From: Campylobacterales bacterium
GTDB lineage: Bacteria > Campylobacterota > Campylobacteria > Campylobacterales > Sulfurovaceae
Direction of reading: 5' to 3'
DNA: 64,000 nt
Assembly: GCA_014763895.1 (NCBI GenBank)
Contig: JACXUM010000008.1
Coordinates: forward strand, 29,333-93,332
The position numbers and the translations under genes were made by a program. This document shows, in pieces, positions 1 through 8,568 of the stretch (its first letter is position 1; each line of letters opens with the position of its first letter). The notes beneath the pieces are model-generated. The model saw only the letters and a list, made by a program, of their open reading frames with translations. It made no database searches and was not told where the DNA came from.

Positions 1-2745
1 GCTCGGCATACAGCTTGGTTTCTCAAAGAGCAGCATACCCCAGCTTGCTCCTATCATGGAGAGCGGCAGTACAAGTATCATAATAAATGCCAGCCTGACC
101 GACCTGTAGATGGCGATCAGTGCCATGAGCAGTATGACAATACCCAGACCTATGGCTTTTGTCATACGTTCGAAACTGTCATCTATCTGTGCCTTATCGC
201 CTGTCTGAGTAAGCACAAAACTGTCATTCTTGATATTTTTGAGTGCCTCAAGCGTATCATCGGTTAAGTGCGTTACCGGTCTTTTAGCCCTGTATCCGTT
301 CACATCCAAACTGTAGAGCATTTTGTCTCGTTCTATTTTTGCGTAGGTCAGTTCTTTTTTGATCGTCGCCATTTGAGAGAGTGGTATATCACCGAACTTG
401 GTATGAATAGGCAGCAATTTCAGTGTCTCCAGATTTTTGGTGAATTTGTCTTTGAGATAGATGCGCACAAACTGTGTATTCATGGATTCAAGATTGGCAT
501 TAAGTGATGCCACTTGCCCTTTGATAGGGATCTGCATAGCAATATTGTATGGCGTAATACCATAACGCAACGCTTTGTTTCTGTCTATCTCTATAACATA
601 CTCGCTAAAGTCTTTGTCCCAGCTTGTAGAGACGGAAGTAAGTCCTTTGACTGTTTTCATCACTTCGGCGATCTCTTTGGAATAGTCACTCAAACCCTCG
701 ATCCCAGAGGAAGATATCCGTGTATCAACGGTTGCTTTGATGGAGGAGAGTGCCGTTGCCCCAAAATCAAAGACATCATTACGTTTGATCCCTTCTATAT
801 GTGAAATCCTGTCTCTGATCTCATTTTCAAGCTCCCAGATCGATTGGTCACGCTCAAAACGGTTCACACTGTTGATGGTAATCGTTGCTTCTGTCGGAAG
901 ATTTCCGCTTCCAAGACTCAATACACCCATTTCCCCTCCAAAGGCAACAGAGCTTTTTGCCGCCCAAGGCTGTTTGTGAAGCCAGGTTAAAAAAGGTTTG
1001 AGTTTCTCTTCTGCATGATCAACCGTCTCATTGGCAGAAAAAGCGATCTGTGCTTTAATGATACCCGTGTCCATAGGGGGCATTGCATCTTTACCGATGG
1101 TCGGCATGATATTTTTCAAAGAGAAGATCAAAAAGAGAAGTACACCAAGTGTCAAAATGACTCTTCTAGTTCTCTTCCATCCGTTGTTTGAAAACCTGAT
1201 GACCCCCTCATAAGGGGCAACAAGCTTTCCGATGGTATGGCCATAGAACCACTTAAAGCCTTCCTCTATTTTGCTCTTTTTGACGCCATTCCTGTAGAGC
1301 CATGCCGAGAGCAGCGGAATGAAGGTAATGGACAAAAACCAACTCACCAGCAATGCAATGATCAGTGTTTCGATCAGCGGTTTGAAGATCTTTTGCGGGA
1401 AGCCACCTACGAACATCAGCGGAAACAAGATCGCGATCGTAGCGACCGTCCCTGCAAAAACAGGATTTAAGACCTCTTTGGTGCCGTTCTTGATGGCTGT
1501 TTGCAGGTCTTCTTTGGTCTCGATGAGGTGGCGTTCTATATTCTCCAGAACCACTACCGCATCATCAGTCAACATTCCAAGTGCCAGGATGATCGCTGTG
1601 TAAATAACGATATTGAGCTCTCCGCCTGTCATCCATATGATAGCGATCGTTGAAAAAAATACCATAGGTATAGAGAGCCCTGCGGCGATGATCGCTCTGA
1701 AGTTTCCCAGAAATATCATGATGACCAAAAGTGTATAGAGTATCGCATCTCTCAAGGCTTCGAGCATATTATCGTTGGCCTGTTCGATCAGGTCTCTTTG
1801 CGTATCGGAAATTTCAAACCGAATATTGGGATATTTTTGTTGCAGTTTTGCCATCTCGGCACGTGCTGCCTTTGAAACATCAAGTACACTTCCTCCAGGT
1901 GCTCTTTGCACCGCCATTGCGATAGATGCTTTACCGTTACCTATATAACCGCTGGTACGTTTTTGGTGCCCCCATTTTACATCAGCAATATCTTTGAGTC
2001 TGACATTGGGATGTATGAGCAGATTTTGAAGTGCCAGTACATTGTCTTTCTCGCCATAAATGGTCACTGTATAAAAACTGTTGTCACCTTTGATGAACCC
2101 TACCGGAATATCTTTGTTCTGAGCCATGATGACTTTGGAGATCGTCTCAAAATCCACCCCGTACTTTTTGGCTTTGAAAGGGTCTATCTCTACATTGATG
2201 GCACTTTGATACCCACCGAATACTTCAACATTTCCGATATTTTCGTTGCCAAGAAGAGAGGGTTTAATGAAAGAGTCCGCGATCTTTCTGATCTGATCGA
2301 GGTCGATCGTATCATTCTTGGGACTGAGTGCTATCACATCCACTGGAAGTGTAAAATCCCCCGCTGTATAAATGGCAGGATTTAGCCCGGAAGGGATCTT
2401 CGCTTTGGCAACATTAAGAGCATTGGCAACATCTACAGCCGCTTCATTCAGACTTTTTTTGTAACCGAATTCCGCAGAGACAATAGAGAAGTTGGCTACA
2501 TTGATACTGCTTACATCTGTGACAAGACCAAGCCTTGCGATCTCCTCTTCGATCGGTTTGGAGACTGTACTGGCTACCACTTTTGCCGTAGCCCCAGGTA
2601 CAGAAGTGATCACAACGACTTTTGGCGGGTTGGCATCGGGAAAGAGGTTTTTGGGCATTGTGGTCAATCCGACGATACCCATAATAAAAAAACCTGCGAT
2701 CAACGCGTAAAGAAGATAGGGGCGTTTATAGAAAAATTCAAACAT
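1..2745 (-). CDS. RND-family efflux permease (C-terminus beyond window edge)
   Basis: Inner-membrane proton-driven pump of a tripartite RND efflux system. The frame is open from an ATG at 2743-2745 to base 1, giving 915 codons; family members are about 1000-1050 residues, so roughly the last 100-130 are outside the window. The start reads MFEFFYKRPYLLYALIAGFF, the first membrane helix. Around 1540-1600 the translation contains GMLTDDAVVVLEN, the TM4 motif with the two Asp residues of the proton relay. The visible end (GMLLFEKP) matches a late transmembrane helix. It is the last gene seen of the tetR-tolC-adaptor-pump operon, 4 bases after the adaptor stop. The substrate cannot be told from sequence. 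The family call is secure; the subfamily (HAE-1-like or other) is not. Confidence 0.93.
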   Translation of the reverse strand, partial: MFEFFYKRPYLLYALIAGFFIMGIVGLTTMPKNLFPDANPPKVVVITSVPGATAKVVASTVSKPIEEEIARLGLVTDVSSINVANFSIVSAEFGYKKSLNEAAVDVANALNVAKAKIPSGLNPAIYTAGDFTLPVDVIALSPKNDTIDLDQIRKIADSFIKPSLLGNENIGNVEVFGGYQSAINVEIDPFKAKKYGVDFETISKVIMAQNKDIPVGFIKGDNSFYTVTIYGEKDNVLALQNLLIHPNVRLKDIADVKWGHQKRTSGYIGNGKASIAMAVQRAPGGSVLDVSKAARAEMAKLQQKYPNIRFEISDTQRDLIEQANDNMLEALRDAILYTLLVIMIFLGNFRAIIAAGLSIPMVFFSTIAIIWMTGGELNIVIYTAIILALGMLTDDAVVVLENIERHLIETKEDLQTAIKNGTKEVLNPVFAGTVATIAILFPLMFVGGFPQKIFKPLIETLIIALLVSWFLSITFIPLLSAWLYRNGVKKSKIEEGFKWFYGHTIGKLVAPYEGVIRFSNNGWKRTRRVILTLGVLLFLIFSLKNIMPTIGKDAMPPMDTGIIKAQIAFSANETVDHAEEKLKPFLTWLHKQPWAAKSSVAFGGEMGVLSLGSGNLPTEATITINSVNRFERDQSIWELENEIRDRISHIEGIKRNDVFDFGATALSSIKATVDTRISSSGIEGLSDYSKEIAEVMKTVKGLTSVSTSWDKDFSEYVIEIDRNKALRYGITPYNIAMQIPIKGQVASLNANLESMNTQFVRIYLKDKFTKNLETLKLLPIHTKFGDIPLSQMATIKKELTYAKIERDKMLYSLDVNGYRAKRPVTHLTDDTLEALKNIKNDSFVLTQTGDKAQIDDSFERMTKAIGLGIVILLMALIAIYRSVRLAFIMILVLPLSMIGASWGMLLFEKPSCMPS

Positions 2746-2749
2746 CCGT

Positions 2750-3760
2750 TTACTCCTTCACTTTAACTGCGATACCAGTCAGGAGTTTTAACAGAATGTC
2801 CGGTTTGGCAACAACGATCTTCTCTTTTTGAAGCGTCTCTTTTATGACAACTCCTTCTTCCCCTTTTTGTATGATATATACCTCTTTTGGAACTGCCTTG
2901 TCCTTTTTGACTACGAGTACATAGCTTTTGCCATTTCTGTCCAAAATGGCATCAAACGGTAATTTTGTCGCTTCACCTTCAAATACAACAACACGGATAT
3001 CTACTGTCTCACCGACAGTCAGACCGGATGCATCAACATAAGCTTTATACTCGTTGAGTCCCTGGAAAGTGCTTCCAAGAGGATGGATCAGATACTGTTT
3101 CTGTTGAAAAATGATCGATTTGGGATTGATGGTGTCAGGAAGTCTTACGATCATGGAAAAACCTTTGGTTGCAGAGATATTGAGCAGCGGTTTGCCTGGC
3201 ATTGCAATACTTCCATTTGAAACAAATGTTTTTGTGATCACACCTGATACCGGAGAGACAAGTGTCGCATAGCTCAACTGGCTCTCAAGTGTCCTGAGTT
3301 TTGCCTGGAGTGTCGCGATACCAGACTCCTCTTTTTGCAGCTGCTCGATAGAAGCCCCTTTAACCCTGTAAAGCGCTTGTGTTCTTTTGTAGGTTTTCCT
3401 CAAATTCGACAGAGAGACCTTTACTGAGTCGATATTGGCGGTCAGCTCATCTGTGTCAAGCTTGACAAGAAGATCACCTTTTTGTACTTTTTCCCCGCTG
3501 TTTTTGATCATGAGTACCCGTGCAGGCATACGTGAGGAGAGCATGACATTCTCATCGTTCTCAACCTGTGCAAGATAGGGAAGTGTCAATTGTACCTTTG
3601 AAGGTGTCGCATTCACTGTTTTAACCACGATCGGATACACTTTGGCTACAGGTGCCTGTGCCTCTTTTGCTTTTTTGGCTTGGATGACCTTCATCCCTCC
3701 GACTACAATGGCTGCGATCACCAACACTATAAGCAATGTTTTAACTATTTTTTTTATCAT
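2750..3760 (-). CDS. RND efflux periplasmic adaptor (HlyD/MFP family)
   Basis: Periplasmic adaptor linking the inner-membrane pump to the outer-membrane channel. 336 aa. Residues 1-25 form a signal anchor (hydrophobic TLLIVLVIAAIVVGG). Then come the split barrel-sandwich (lipoyl-like) halves (MPARVLMIKNSGEKVQKGDLLVKLD and, later, SPVSGVITKTFVSNGS), flanking a short alpha-helical hairpin around residues 105-150, followed by the beta-barrel and membrane-proximal region. Its ATG overlaps the TolC-like stop by 4 bases (ATGA), indicating translational coupling. It is a typical length for a short RND adaptor. The call is confident at family level; no substrate is implied. Confidence 0.92.
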   Translation of the reverse strand: MIKKIVKTLLIVLVIAAIVVGGMKVIQAKKAKEAQAPVAKVYPIVVKTVNATPSKVQLTLPYLAQVENDENVMLSSRMPARVLMIKNSGEKVQKGDLLVKLDTDELTANIDSVKVSLSNLRKTYKRTQALYRVKGASIEQLQKEESGIATLQAKLRTLESQLSYATLVSPVSGVITKTFVSNGSIAMPGKPLLNISATKGFSMIVRLPDTINPKSIIFQQKQYLIHPLGSTFQGLNEYKAYVDASGLTVGETVDIRVVVFEGEATKLPFDAILDRNGKSYVLVVKKDKAVPKEVYIIQKGEEGVVIKETLQKEKIVVAKPDILLKLLTGIAVKVKE

Positions 3761-5031
3761 TTTACTATTCCTTTCAGATCATTTCCATAGATGACGGCAA
3801 GCTGTGCAATATCCTGCCATTTTTGTGCATCTATTTTGTAAAGGTTTGCTTTGGCATTGGCCAGCGCATCTTCATAGCGCAGGTACTCCTCCTGTGTGAT
3901 CACTTCATTTTCCAAAGAGACTTTGGCAACTTTCAGTAATGCTTTTTGATCCTTTATATTTTTTTTCGCCAGTTTGACAGAACGCTTGAGCAGTGTTATC
4001 TCACGGCTGAGTTCTTTGGCTTTGACACTCAGTGTGTCACGTGTGTCATCCACAAGGGACTTCTCTTTATAGTAGTTTAGTTTTGCTTCTTCCACTGCCG
4101 TGGACTTGCTGCTGTCGTAAAGAGGAATGTTCACATAAAGACCAATCATGCCATACTCTGTATTTATCGTATCATCATTATTGTAGGCATCGGCATGGCT
4201 GTAGGTATAGTTCCCCTTCATAACAAGCGTAGGGTAGTAGCCTTCTTTTGCAGCTTTAATACCTTTCTTGTTTGCCTGAAGTTTCTTTTCCAAAGGAAAC
4301 AGGGCAAAGATCTTGCCTTTTTTGATAGGTCGTTTTTGATGCATAGGTACACTGTGCCTAAGTGCAATGCCTGTCAGTGTCTCCACCTTGGCAAAAAGGG
4401 TGTTCTTCTGACGGTCAATGTCGATGATATTTATTTTTAGTGCATTGATATGTGTATCAAGCGTAAGAAGCGCGCTTTGGGCGGTGCGTCCTTCTTTGAC
4501 CATGAGTGCGATCTTCTTCCTGGTTGCAAGTATGGATCTCTCTTTGGCAAGAAGCGCGCCCTTGAGCGACTCCATGTAATGCAGGTATGCTACAGCGCCC
4601 ACAACACCTGCTTCTCTTTGTATGAGATTGAGCCTTTTTTTGTCTTTGGCAGCCAGATGCATGAGAGAGGCTTTCTCTTTGAGGGTATAGAGGGACTTGA
4701 CAAATACCGGCCAGCTGAACTGCGCACCCAGTCGGCTGATATTTTTACTAAAAGGAAATGCTGCATTTTGATTTTGCATTTCGGTTGGCAGCACAGGTCT
4801 CAGGTTCGAAGGCCGGTTGTAAACCTCATATCCGACAAAAGCATCAAACTTGGGCATGAGTTTGTCTGAGATCTTGCGTTCTCCCAGGGCTCCTCTTTGT
4901 ACTTCGAGTGCATCGAGTGTGCTTTGCGGTCGGTGTTTGACTGCATCAAGCAAGGTGGTGATATTTGCAGCATGGACGAAGTGACCCGCCAGAAGCAACG
5001 ATATTCCCATCTTCAAAGTATTATTTTTCAT
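3757..5031 (-). CDS. TolC-family outer-membrane efflux protein
   Basis: Outer-membrane channel of the tripartite pump. 424 aa with a Sec signal peptide (LLLAGHFVHA) and then two long alternating helical/strand repeats typical of outer-membrane efflux proteins (OEP). Visible features include the Asn/Pro/Phe-rich strand near residue 90 (AFPFSKNISRLGAQFSWPVF), the corresponding strand YGMIGLYVNIPLYDSSKS near residue 290, and the coiled-coil helices LKRSVKLAKKNIKDQKALL. It begins directly after the tetR stop and overlaps the adaptor start. Similarity to other TolC proteins is structural rather than close, so no gene symbol is given. Confidence 0.88.
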   Translation of the reverse strand: MKNNTLKMGISLLLAGHFVHAANITTLLDAVKHRPQSTLDALEVQRGALGERKISDKLMPKFDAFVGYEVYNRPSNLRPVLPTEMQNQNAAFPFSKNISRLGAQFSWPVFVKSLYTLKEKASLMHLAAKDKKRLNLIQREAGVVGAVAYLHYMESLKGALLAKERSILATRKKIALMVKEGRTAQSALLTLDTHINALKINIIDIDRQKNTLFAKVETLTGIALRHSVPMHQKRPIKKGKIFALFPLEKKLQANKKGIKAAKEGYYPTLVMKGNYTYSHADAYNNDDTINTEYGMIGLYVNIPLYDSSKSTAVEEAKLNYYKEKSLVDDTRDTLSVKAKELSREITLLKRSVKLAKKNIKDQKALLKVAKVSLENEVITQEEYLRYEDALANAKANLYKIDAQKWQDIAQLAVIYGNDLKGIVK

Positions 5032-5670
5032 TTATTCTCCTCGTAGCATGAGTTTGATCTTTTTGATAATATACGCTGCGATCTCATCTATGTCACACTG
5101 CGCGCAGGTGTTGACTTCTATATCTTCCAATTGTGCGGCTTTGAGACGCAGAGGCTTGGTTGTGACCATAAGGTTGAGTGTTCCAAGGACCATGAAGTAA
5201 AGTATCATGGGGATGGCATCATGAAAGCAGCCTTTTTTTTCTCCGCGTTTGAGTATATCACTAAAGAGTGCAAAAAGCTGCCGCATGGAAGTAAAGAGCA
5301 GTTCAGGTACGACCGCACCGCTGTCACTGAGCTCTCTAAGCAACAGTGCAGGGAGATACGGATGAGAGCAGGCGAACTTCGCATAGGTACGGATGAACCC
5401 CTCAAGCTCCTGTTCTGGTGTCCTGTGGGTCTTGTTTTCTTCTATAATAGTTCTTTGTATCTCTTCAAGGACTTCACGCATGACTGCTTCATAGAGTCCT
5501 TTTTTGTTCTTGAAGTAGTAAAAGACCATCGCCTTGTTTAGACCGCACATACCTGCCAACTCATCCATAGATGCAGAAGCATAGCCTTTGCAGGAAAAGA
5601 GCTGTATGGCATTGGCGACAATGAGTGCCTTGGAGGCTTCGGCATCTCTTTTTTGTATTTTTTTGGACAT
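5032..5670 (-). CDS. TetR/AcrR-family transcriptional regulator
   Basis: Local repressor, first gene of the efflux operon. 212 aa. Residues 15-60 form the TetR helix-turn-helix (ALIVANAIQLFSCKGYASAS, then CGLNKAMVFYYFKNKKGLYE, which holds the recognition helix and the conserved Y-F-K-N). The remainder is the helical ligand-binding and dimer domain with several Cys residues (including CAQCD near residue 190), whose role is unknown. The start is an ATG preceded by AAGGAAC on the coding strand. A perfect 22-base palindrome lies 11 bases upstream of the ATG, which suggests autoregulation and control of the downstream pump genes. The inducer is unknown. Confidence 0.93.
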   Translation of the reverse strand: MSKKIQKRDAEASKALIVANAIQLFSCKGYASASMDELAGMCGLNKAMVFYYFKNKKGLYEAVMREVLEEIQRTIIEENKTHRTPEQELEGFIRTYAKFACSHPYLPALLLRELSDSGAVVPELLFTSMRQLFALFSDILKRGEKKGCFHDAIPMILYFMVLGTLNLMVTTKPLRLKAAQLEDIEVNTCAQCDIDEIAAYIIKKIKLMLRGE

Positions 5671-5680
5671 GCTGTTCCTT

Positions 5681-5706
5681 ATTAATTAACTGGTTAATTA
5701 ATTATA
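5681..5706 (-). promoter_or_regulatory. Palindromic TetR-type operator overlapping a -10 box
   Basis: ATTAATTAAC-TG-GTTAATTAAT at 5681-5702 is a perfect inverted repeat with 10-base arms and a 2-base centre. Read on the minus strand, TATAAT at 5706-5701 abuts and overlaps it, so a bound repressor would cover the promoter and transcription start of tetR and the efflux operon. Assignment to the adjacent regulator is inferred from position and symmetry. Confidence 0.7.
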
Positions 5707-5879
5707 TTCTTTTGTTCTTATTATTTTCTTAAAGTGTTGGTTCTCTATTGTGTATCTATTTTTGAATGCAGATATTCTCTAATTGCCTCTTTATCACTTA
5801 TCGCTGTAAGCGATCGGAGTGTGGAGTGAGGTGATAGAGAGATATTTTAAATCTTTCTCTCTAATCATTTATAAACATA

Positions 5880-6212
5880 CTACTCACAGCTATATCTAAA
5901 ACTATCGTCTAGATCTAATGGCAAAACCAATGTTTGAAATTGTGATGCAATAGCCTCTGCACACATAGCATCTCGTTGACCATTGCTATTGTCTACATAT
6001 TCTTGTTTATACTCCGCATTGAATACAGATTTGTTTGCATCTATAAAGGGTTGTATTTTGACACACTCCTTATATGCATGACATTCTTCATTGACACTAA
6101 AATCATAATAGGGTTCAAGTTCTATGATCTGATCCAGATCATTTTTAAGCGCGACACTCAGTCCTCTTTTATGTGCTTCGTTGGCTATAAAAATATTCAA
6201 CAATTCTTCCAT
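5880..6212 (-). pseudogene. C-terminal fragment of a GH114-like (endo-alpha-1,4-polygalactosaminidase-type) protein
   Basis: 110 codons that look like the last third of a glycoside hydrolase family 114 / TM1410-like barrel. The pattern ANEAHKRGLSVALKNDLDQ, then DFSVNEECHAYKEC and PFIDANKSVFNAEY, is the family's conserved C-terminal beta-alpha units with the catalytic-region Glu of NEEC. The frame is open a little further upstream but family similarity stops near 6212, and the whole N-terminal barrel half is missing. An IS5-type transposase begins about 45 bases away, so the gene was probably truncated by the insertion or a later deletion. It follows the tetR region without a clear promoter. 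The family call is from remembered motifs and has moderate confidence; the truncation is well supported. Confidence 0.65.
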
Positions 6213-7311
6213 TTTCAGCAGAAAAGTCGAGTGAATATTACGTTTTGATAGTAAAACTCACTCAATCTTTCTCATTTTCCAGATCATTTTGACCTTTTGT
6301 AGCCTTACTAACTGTTCATACCTAAAAAGGTTGTAGGTCAAGTTCAGCAAGCCGATAGCTGATTTGATCCTCTCTTTACCGATACACCGCATATGCAATG
6401 CGTTATGCATAGAGTTTGTCATGAAACCAAAGACGTGTTCTACCCTTGCTCTTATTTTGGATTTGATTGTATTGGATTCTCTTTGCTGTTGTGTTAAAGG
6501 ATTGGCTCTATAGCCTTTCTCATGAATGAAGCTTTCGCAGTCTTTGTCTTGCAGATACTTCTCTATTTTTTCACTTCTATAGGCACTGTCTGCGTGCAAT
6601 TGTTTATCTGTTTCATCGATAAGGTTCTCAAGTTCTGTAGAATCATGAGGAGAAGCACCGCTGACACTGTATTTGGTGATCAGTTTTGTTTTACTGTCTA
6701 CATTCACATGGTCTTTATAGCCAAAGTGTCTTTCTCCGCCTTTTGTCATCCAGCTTGCGTCGGTATCTTTTTGTGAGAGTTTGCTGTGTTTACCATTTTT
6801 ATCTTTTTTGCCAAATGCTAATGGTACGGCACCTTTTTTGACATCTGCATTCTCTTCTCTTGTGTTATGCTGTCTTGGCACATCAACAAAGGAAGCATCA
6901 ACAGTACTTCCTTCTTTGGCAACGATGCCGTGACCCATAAGCTGCCCCGCAAAGAGAGCAAACAGTTCTTGTGAAAGGTTTTTTTCTTTGAGTTGTTCTT
7001 TAAAGAGCCGGATCGTCTTCTCGTCTGGTACTTTATCTCCGATCTGTAATCCAAGGAATTGCAAGAAAGAGAGTCTGTCTTTGATCTGGAATTCTGTTTG
7101 TTCATCTGAGAGATTATAGTATTTTTGGAGTATAAGGATTTTAAACATCATTACCCTGTCAAACGATGGTCTTCCACCAGGAGCTTTTGCTTCAACATAG
7201 AGTGCTTCTTCTATCGGCTTGCGGAATATCTCCCAGTCAATCACTTTATCCAGCTTATTCAGTGGTGGCTGATGGGCATTGATCTTTGCTAATTGATTCT
7301 CGTAGTGGGGT
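6213..7311 (-). mobile_element. Truncated IS5-family insertion sequence
   Basis: The region contains one transposase and little else. Its 5' end appears to be missing: the transposase frame continues upstream of the GTG to a stop at 7311-7313 without a start codon, and an integrase fragment begins at the same place. I could not find matching terminal inverted repeats or a target duplication, as expected if at least one end was lost. Boundaries are estimates taken from the flanking gene fragments. Confidence 0.6.
6258..7244 (-). CDS. IS5-family transposase, 5' end missing
   Basis: DDE transposase of the IS5 family. The listed start is a GTG (VIDWEIFRKPIEEAL), but homologous sequence clearly continues upstream in frame for about 20 more codons (YENQLAKINAHQPPLNKLDK) to 7302, with no start codon before a stop at 7311-7313. 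Hence about 10 N-terminal residues and the initiator are lost. Features: the helical N-terminal DUF772-like domain (GRPSFDRVMMFKILILQKYY), the catalytic acids in STVDASFVD and HADSAYRS, and E in RARVEHVFG. The catalytic core is intact, yet without a native start the gene is probably silent or expressed only from the GTG. It separates the GH114 fragment from the integrase fragment. Confidence 0.88.
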   Translation of the reverse strand: MIDWEIFRKPIEEALYVEAKAPGGRPSFDRVMMFKILILQKYYNLSDEQTEFQIKDRLSFLQFLGLQIGDKVPDEKTIRLFKEQLKEKNLSQELFALFAGQLMGHGIVAKEGSTVDASFVDVPRQHNTREENADVKKGAVPLAFGKKDKNGKHSKLSQKDTDASWMTKGGERHFGYKDHVNVDSKTKLITKYSVSGASPHDSTELENLIDETDKQLHADSAYRSEKIEKYLQDKDCESFIHEKGYRANPLTQQQRESNTIKSKIRARVEHVFGFMTNSMHNALHMRCIGKERIKSAIGLLNLTYNLFRYEQLVRLQKVKMIWKMRKIE

Positions 7312-7923
7312 CATTCCACTTCCCATACACCAAAAGAGGTAGAGCCTTTCTTGGAGGAAGAGGTAAAGCTTTTAATTAATAATGCTCAAAGTGAGTTCTT
7401 AAAGCTATATTTAGCAGTTGGTTTTTATACTGGTTTAAGGACTGGTGAGATTTTAGGAATTATGCACGGTGATATTGACTTTGATAATAAAGTGATTAAC
7501 ATTAAAAGATCCATATCAGAGGGTAAAATTACCACACCGAAAACCCGAGGAAGTATCAGACAAGTACCTTTACTCGATGACCTTGTACCATACCTAAAGA
7601 AGCCCACTAAATCATTGTGGCTCTTTAGTAAAGATACTGGGTCTAATTTAGGTAGGTTTGGTGAAAACCGATATAGAGAGTGGAGGGCACTTTTAAAAGC
7701 GTGTAATCTTGCATATAGAAAACCTTATGTAACACGTCATACATTCATTGTGACGATGTTGAAAAATAGTGATCTATCTATCATGCAGATAGCACAGATG
7801 ACAGGACATACTACAACACAGATGATTATCCAGAATTACGCTAAGTATATCAAGGGTGAACATTTAAAAGTTGATAGGAATTTAAAATTGTTTACTGACA
7901 AATCAGCTGACAGTACGGCTTAG
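7306..7923 (+). pseudogene. C-terminal fragment of a tyrosine-type integrase
   Basis: The catalytic half of a phage/ICE-type tyrosine recombinase. The frame opens after a stop at 7303-7305, and recognisable family sequence starts at once (HTPKEVEPFLEEEVKLL), so the arm- and core-binding domains are missing; the nearest start is a TTG at 7351. Catalytic residues are still present: Arg in TGLRTGEILGI, His/Arg in RKPYVTRHTFIVTML, His in MTGHTTTQMII and Tyr in IQNYAKYI. It ends 13 bases before the 3' end of tRNA-Ser, the usual position for an element integrated into a tRNA gene. The junction with the truncated IS lies at about 7311. This is a decayed remnant, not a working integrase. Confidence 0.85.
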
Positions 7924-7936
7924 AGTGCCTATTTTA

Positions 7937-8024
7937 TGGCCGGGAGAGGGGGATTCGAACCCCCGGAGGTGTTACCCTCACCGGTTTTCAAGACCGGCAC
8001 ATTCAACCGCTCTGACATCTCCCG
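7937..8024 (-). tRNA. tRNA-Ser (UGA)
   Basis: 88 nt including an encoded CCA. The acceptor stem CGGGAGA/TCTCCCG, long variable arm, T-loop GTTCGAAT and anticodon TGA in the loop CTTGAAA support tRNA-Ser. It is the first of four closely spaced minus-strand tRNAs and the likely integration target of the neighbouring element. Confidence 0.95.
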
Positions 8025-8094
8025 ACATTGAAGAAAAGAATTTTATCTTAAAAAAGATAAAAAATGATTGAAAAAAAACATTTTTCTTTAAAAA

Positions 8095-8168
8095 TGGAGG
8101 AGCCACCCGGATTTGAACCGGGGATAGCAGCTTTGCAGGCTGCGGCCTTACCGCTTGGCGATGGCTCC
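8095..8168 (-). tRNA. tRNA-Cys (GCA)
   Basis: 74 nt with CCA encoded. Acceptor GGAGCCA/TGGCTCC, discriminator U, anticodon GCA flanked by CAGCCT and AAGCTG. Confidence 0.95.
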
Positions 8169-8176
8169 AAATAAGG

Positions 8177-8264
8177 TGGTGCCCGGAGCCGGACTCGAAC
8201 CGGCACAGCTGCAATAGCCGGGGGATTTTAAGTCCCCTGTGTCTACCAATTTCACCATCCGGGC
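8177..8264 (-). tRNA. tRNA-Leu (UAA)
   Basis: 88 nt with CCA encoded. Acceptor GCCCGGA/TCCGGGC, class II long variable arm, anticodon TAA in GACTTAAAATC. It lies 8 bases from tRNA-Cys, consistent with co-transcription. Confidence 0.95.
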
Positions 8265-8336
8265 ATTATAGGGCACCATTTTGTTCTAAACATTATAAAA
8301 ATTTACTATTTTATCAAAATAATCGATTTTCGACTA

Positions 8337-8411
8337 TGGAGCGGGCGAAGGGATTCGAACCCTCGACCCTAACCTTGGCAAGGTTATGCTCTACCCCTGA
8401 GCTACGCCCGC
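8337..8411 (-). tRNA. tRNA-Gly (GCC)
   Basis: 75 nt with CCA encoded. Acceptor GCGGGCG/CGCCCGC, anticodon GCC in CCTTGCCAAGG. Being the most upstream of the four, it is probably first in the transcript. Confidence 0.95.
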
Positions 8412-8532
8412 ATCCTGGCATTGTCCTAAAATAGGAGTGAGATTATAGCCAAAAAATATCTTAAAGTAAAGAAAAACCCGATGATTTTCTTTAAAAAAAT
8501 CATTCCTCTGCTTTTTTTGAGCGCGAAAGTGT

Positions 8533-8538
8533 TATAAT
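8533..8538 (+). promoter_or_regulatory. -10 box of ilvD
   Basis: TATAAT lies 30 bases upstream of the ilvD ATG. The upstream stretch is T/A-rich without a clear -35, as is usual for Campylobacterota sigma-70 promoters. Confidence 0.55.
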
Positions 8539-8568
8539 CTTGAAAAATTATTTATAAGGTTTTGAATT

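Noticed and set aside
268..2710. A series of plus-strand open frames over the first 2.7 kb
   Set aside because: They are shadows of the minus-strand RND permease, whose frame is intact with clear motifs; no ribosome-binding sites or family matches support them.
4036..4051. TCACGTGTGTCATC as a third parS site
   Set aside because: Only the central CACGTG matches; the outer arms are not symmetrical as in the two true copies.
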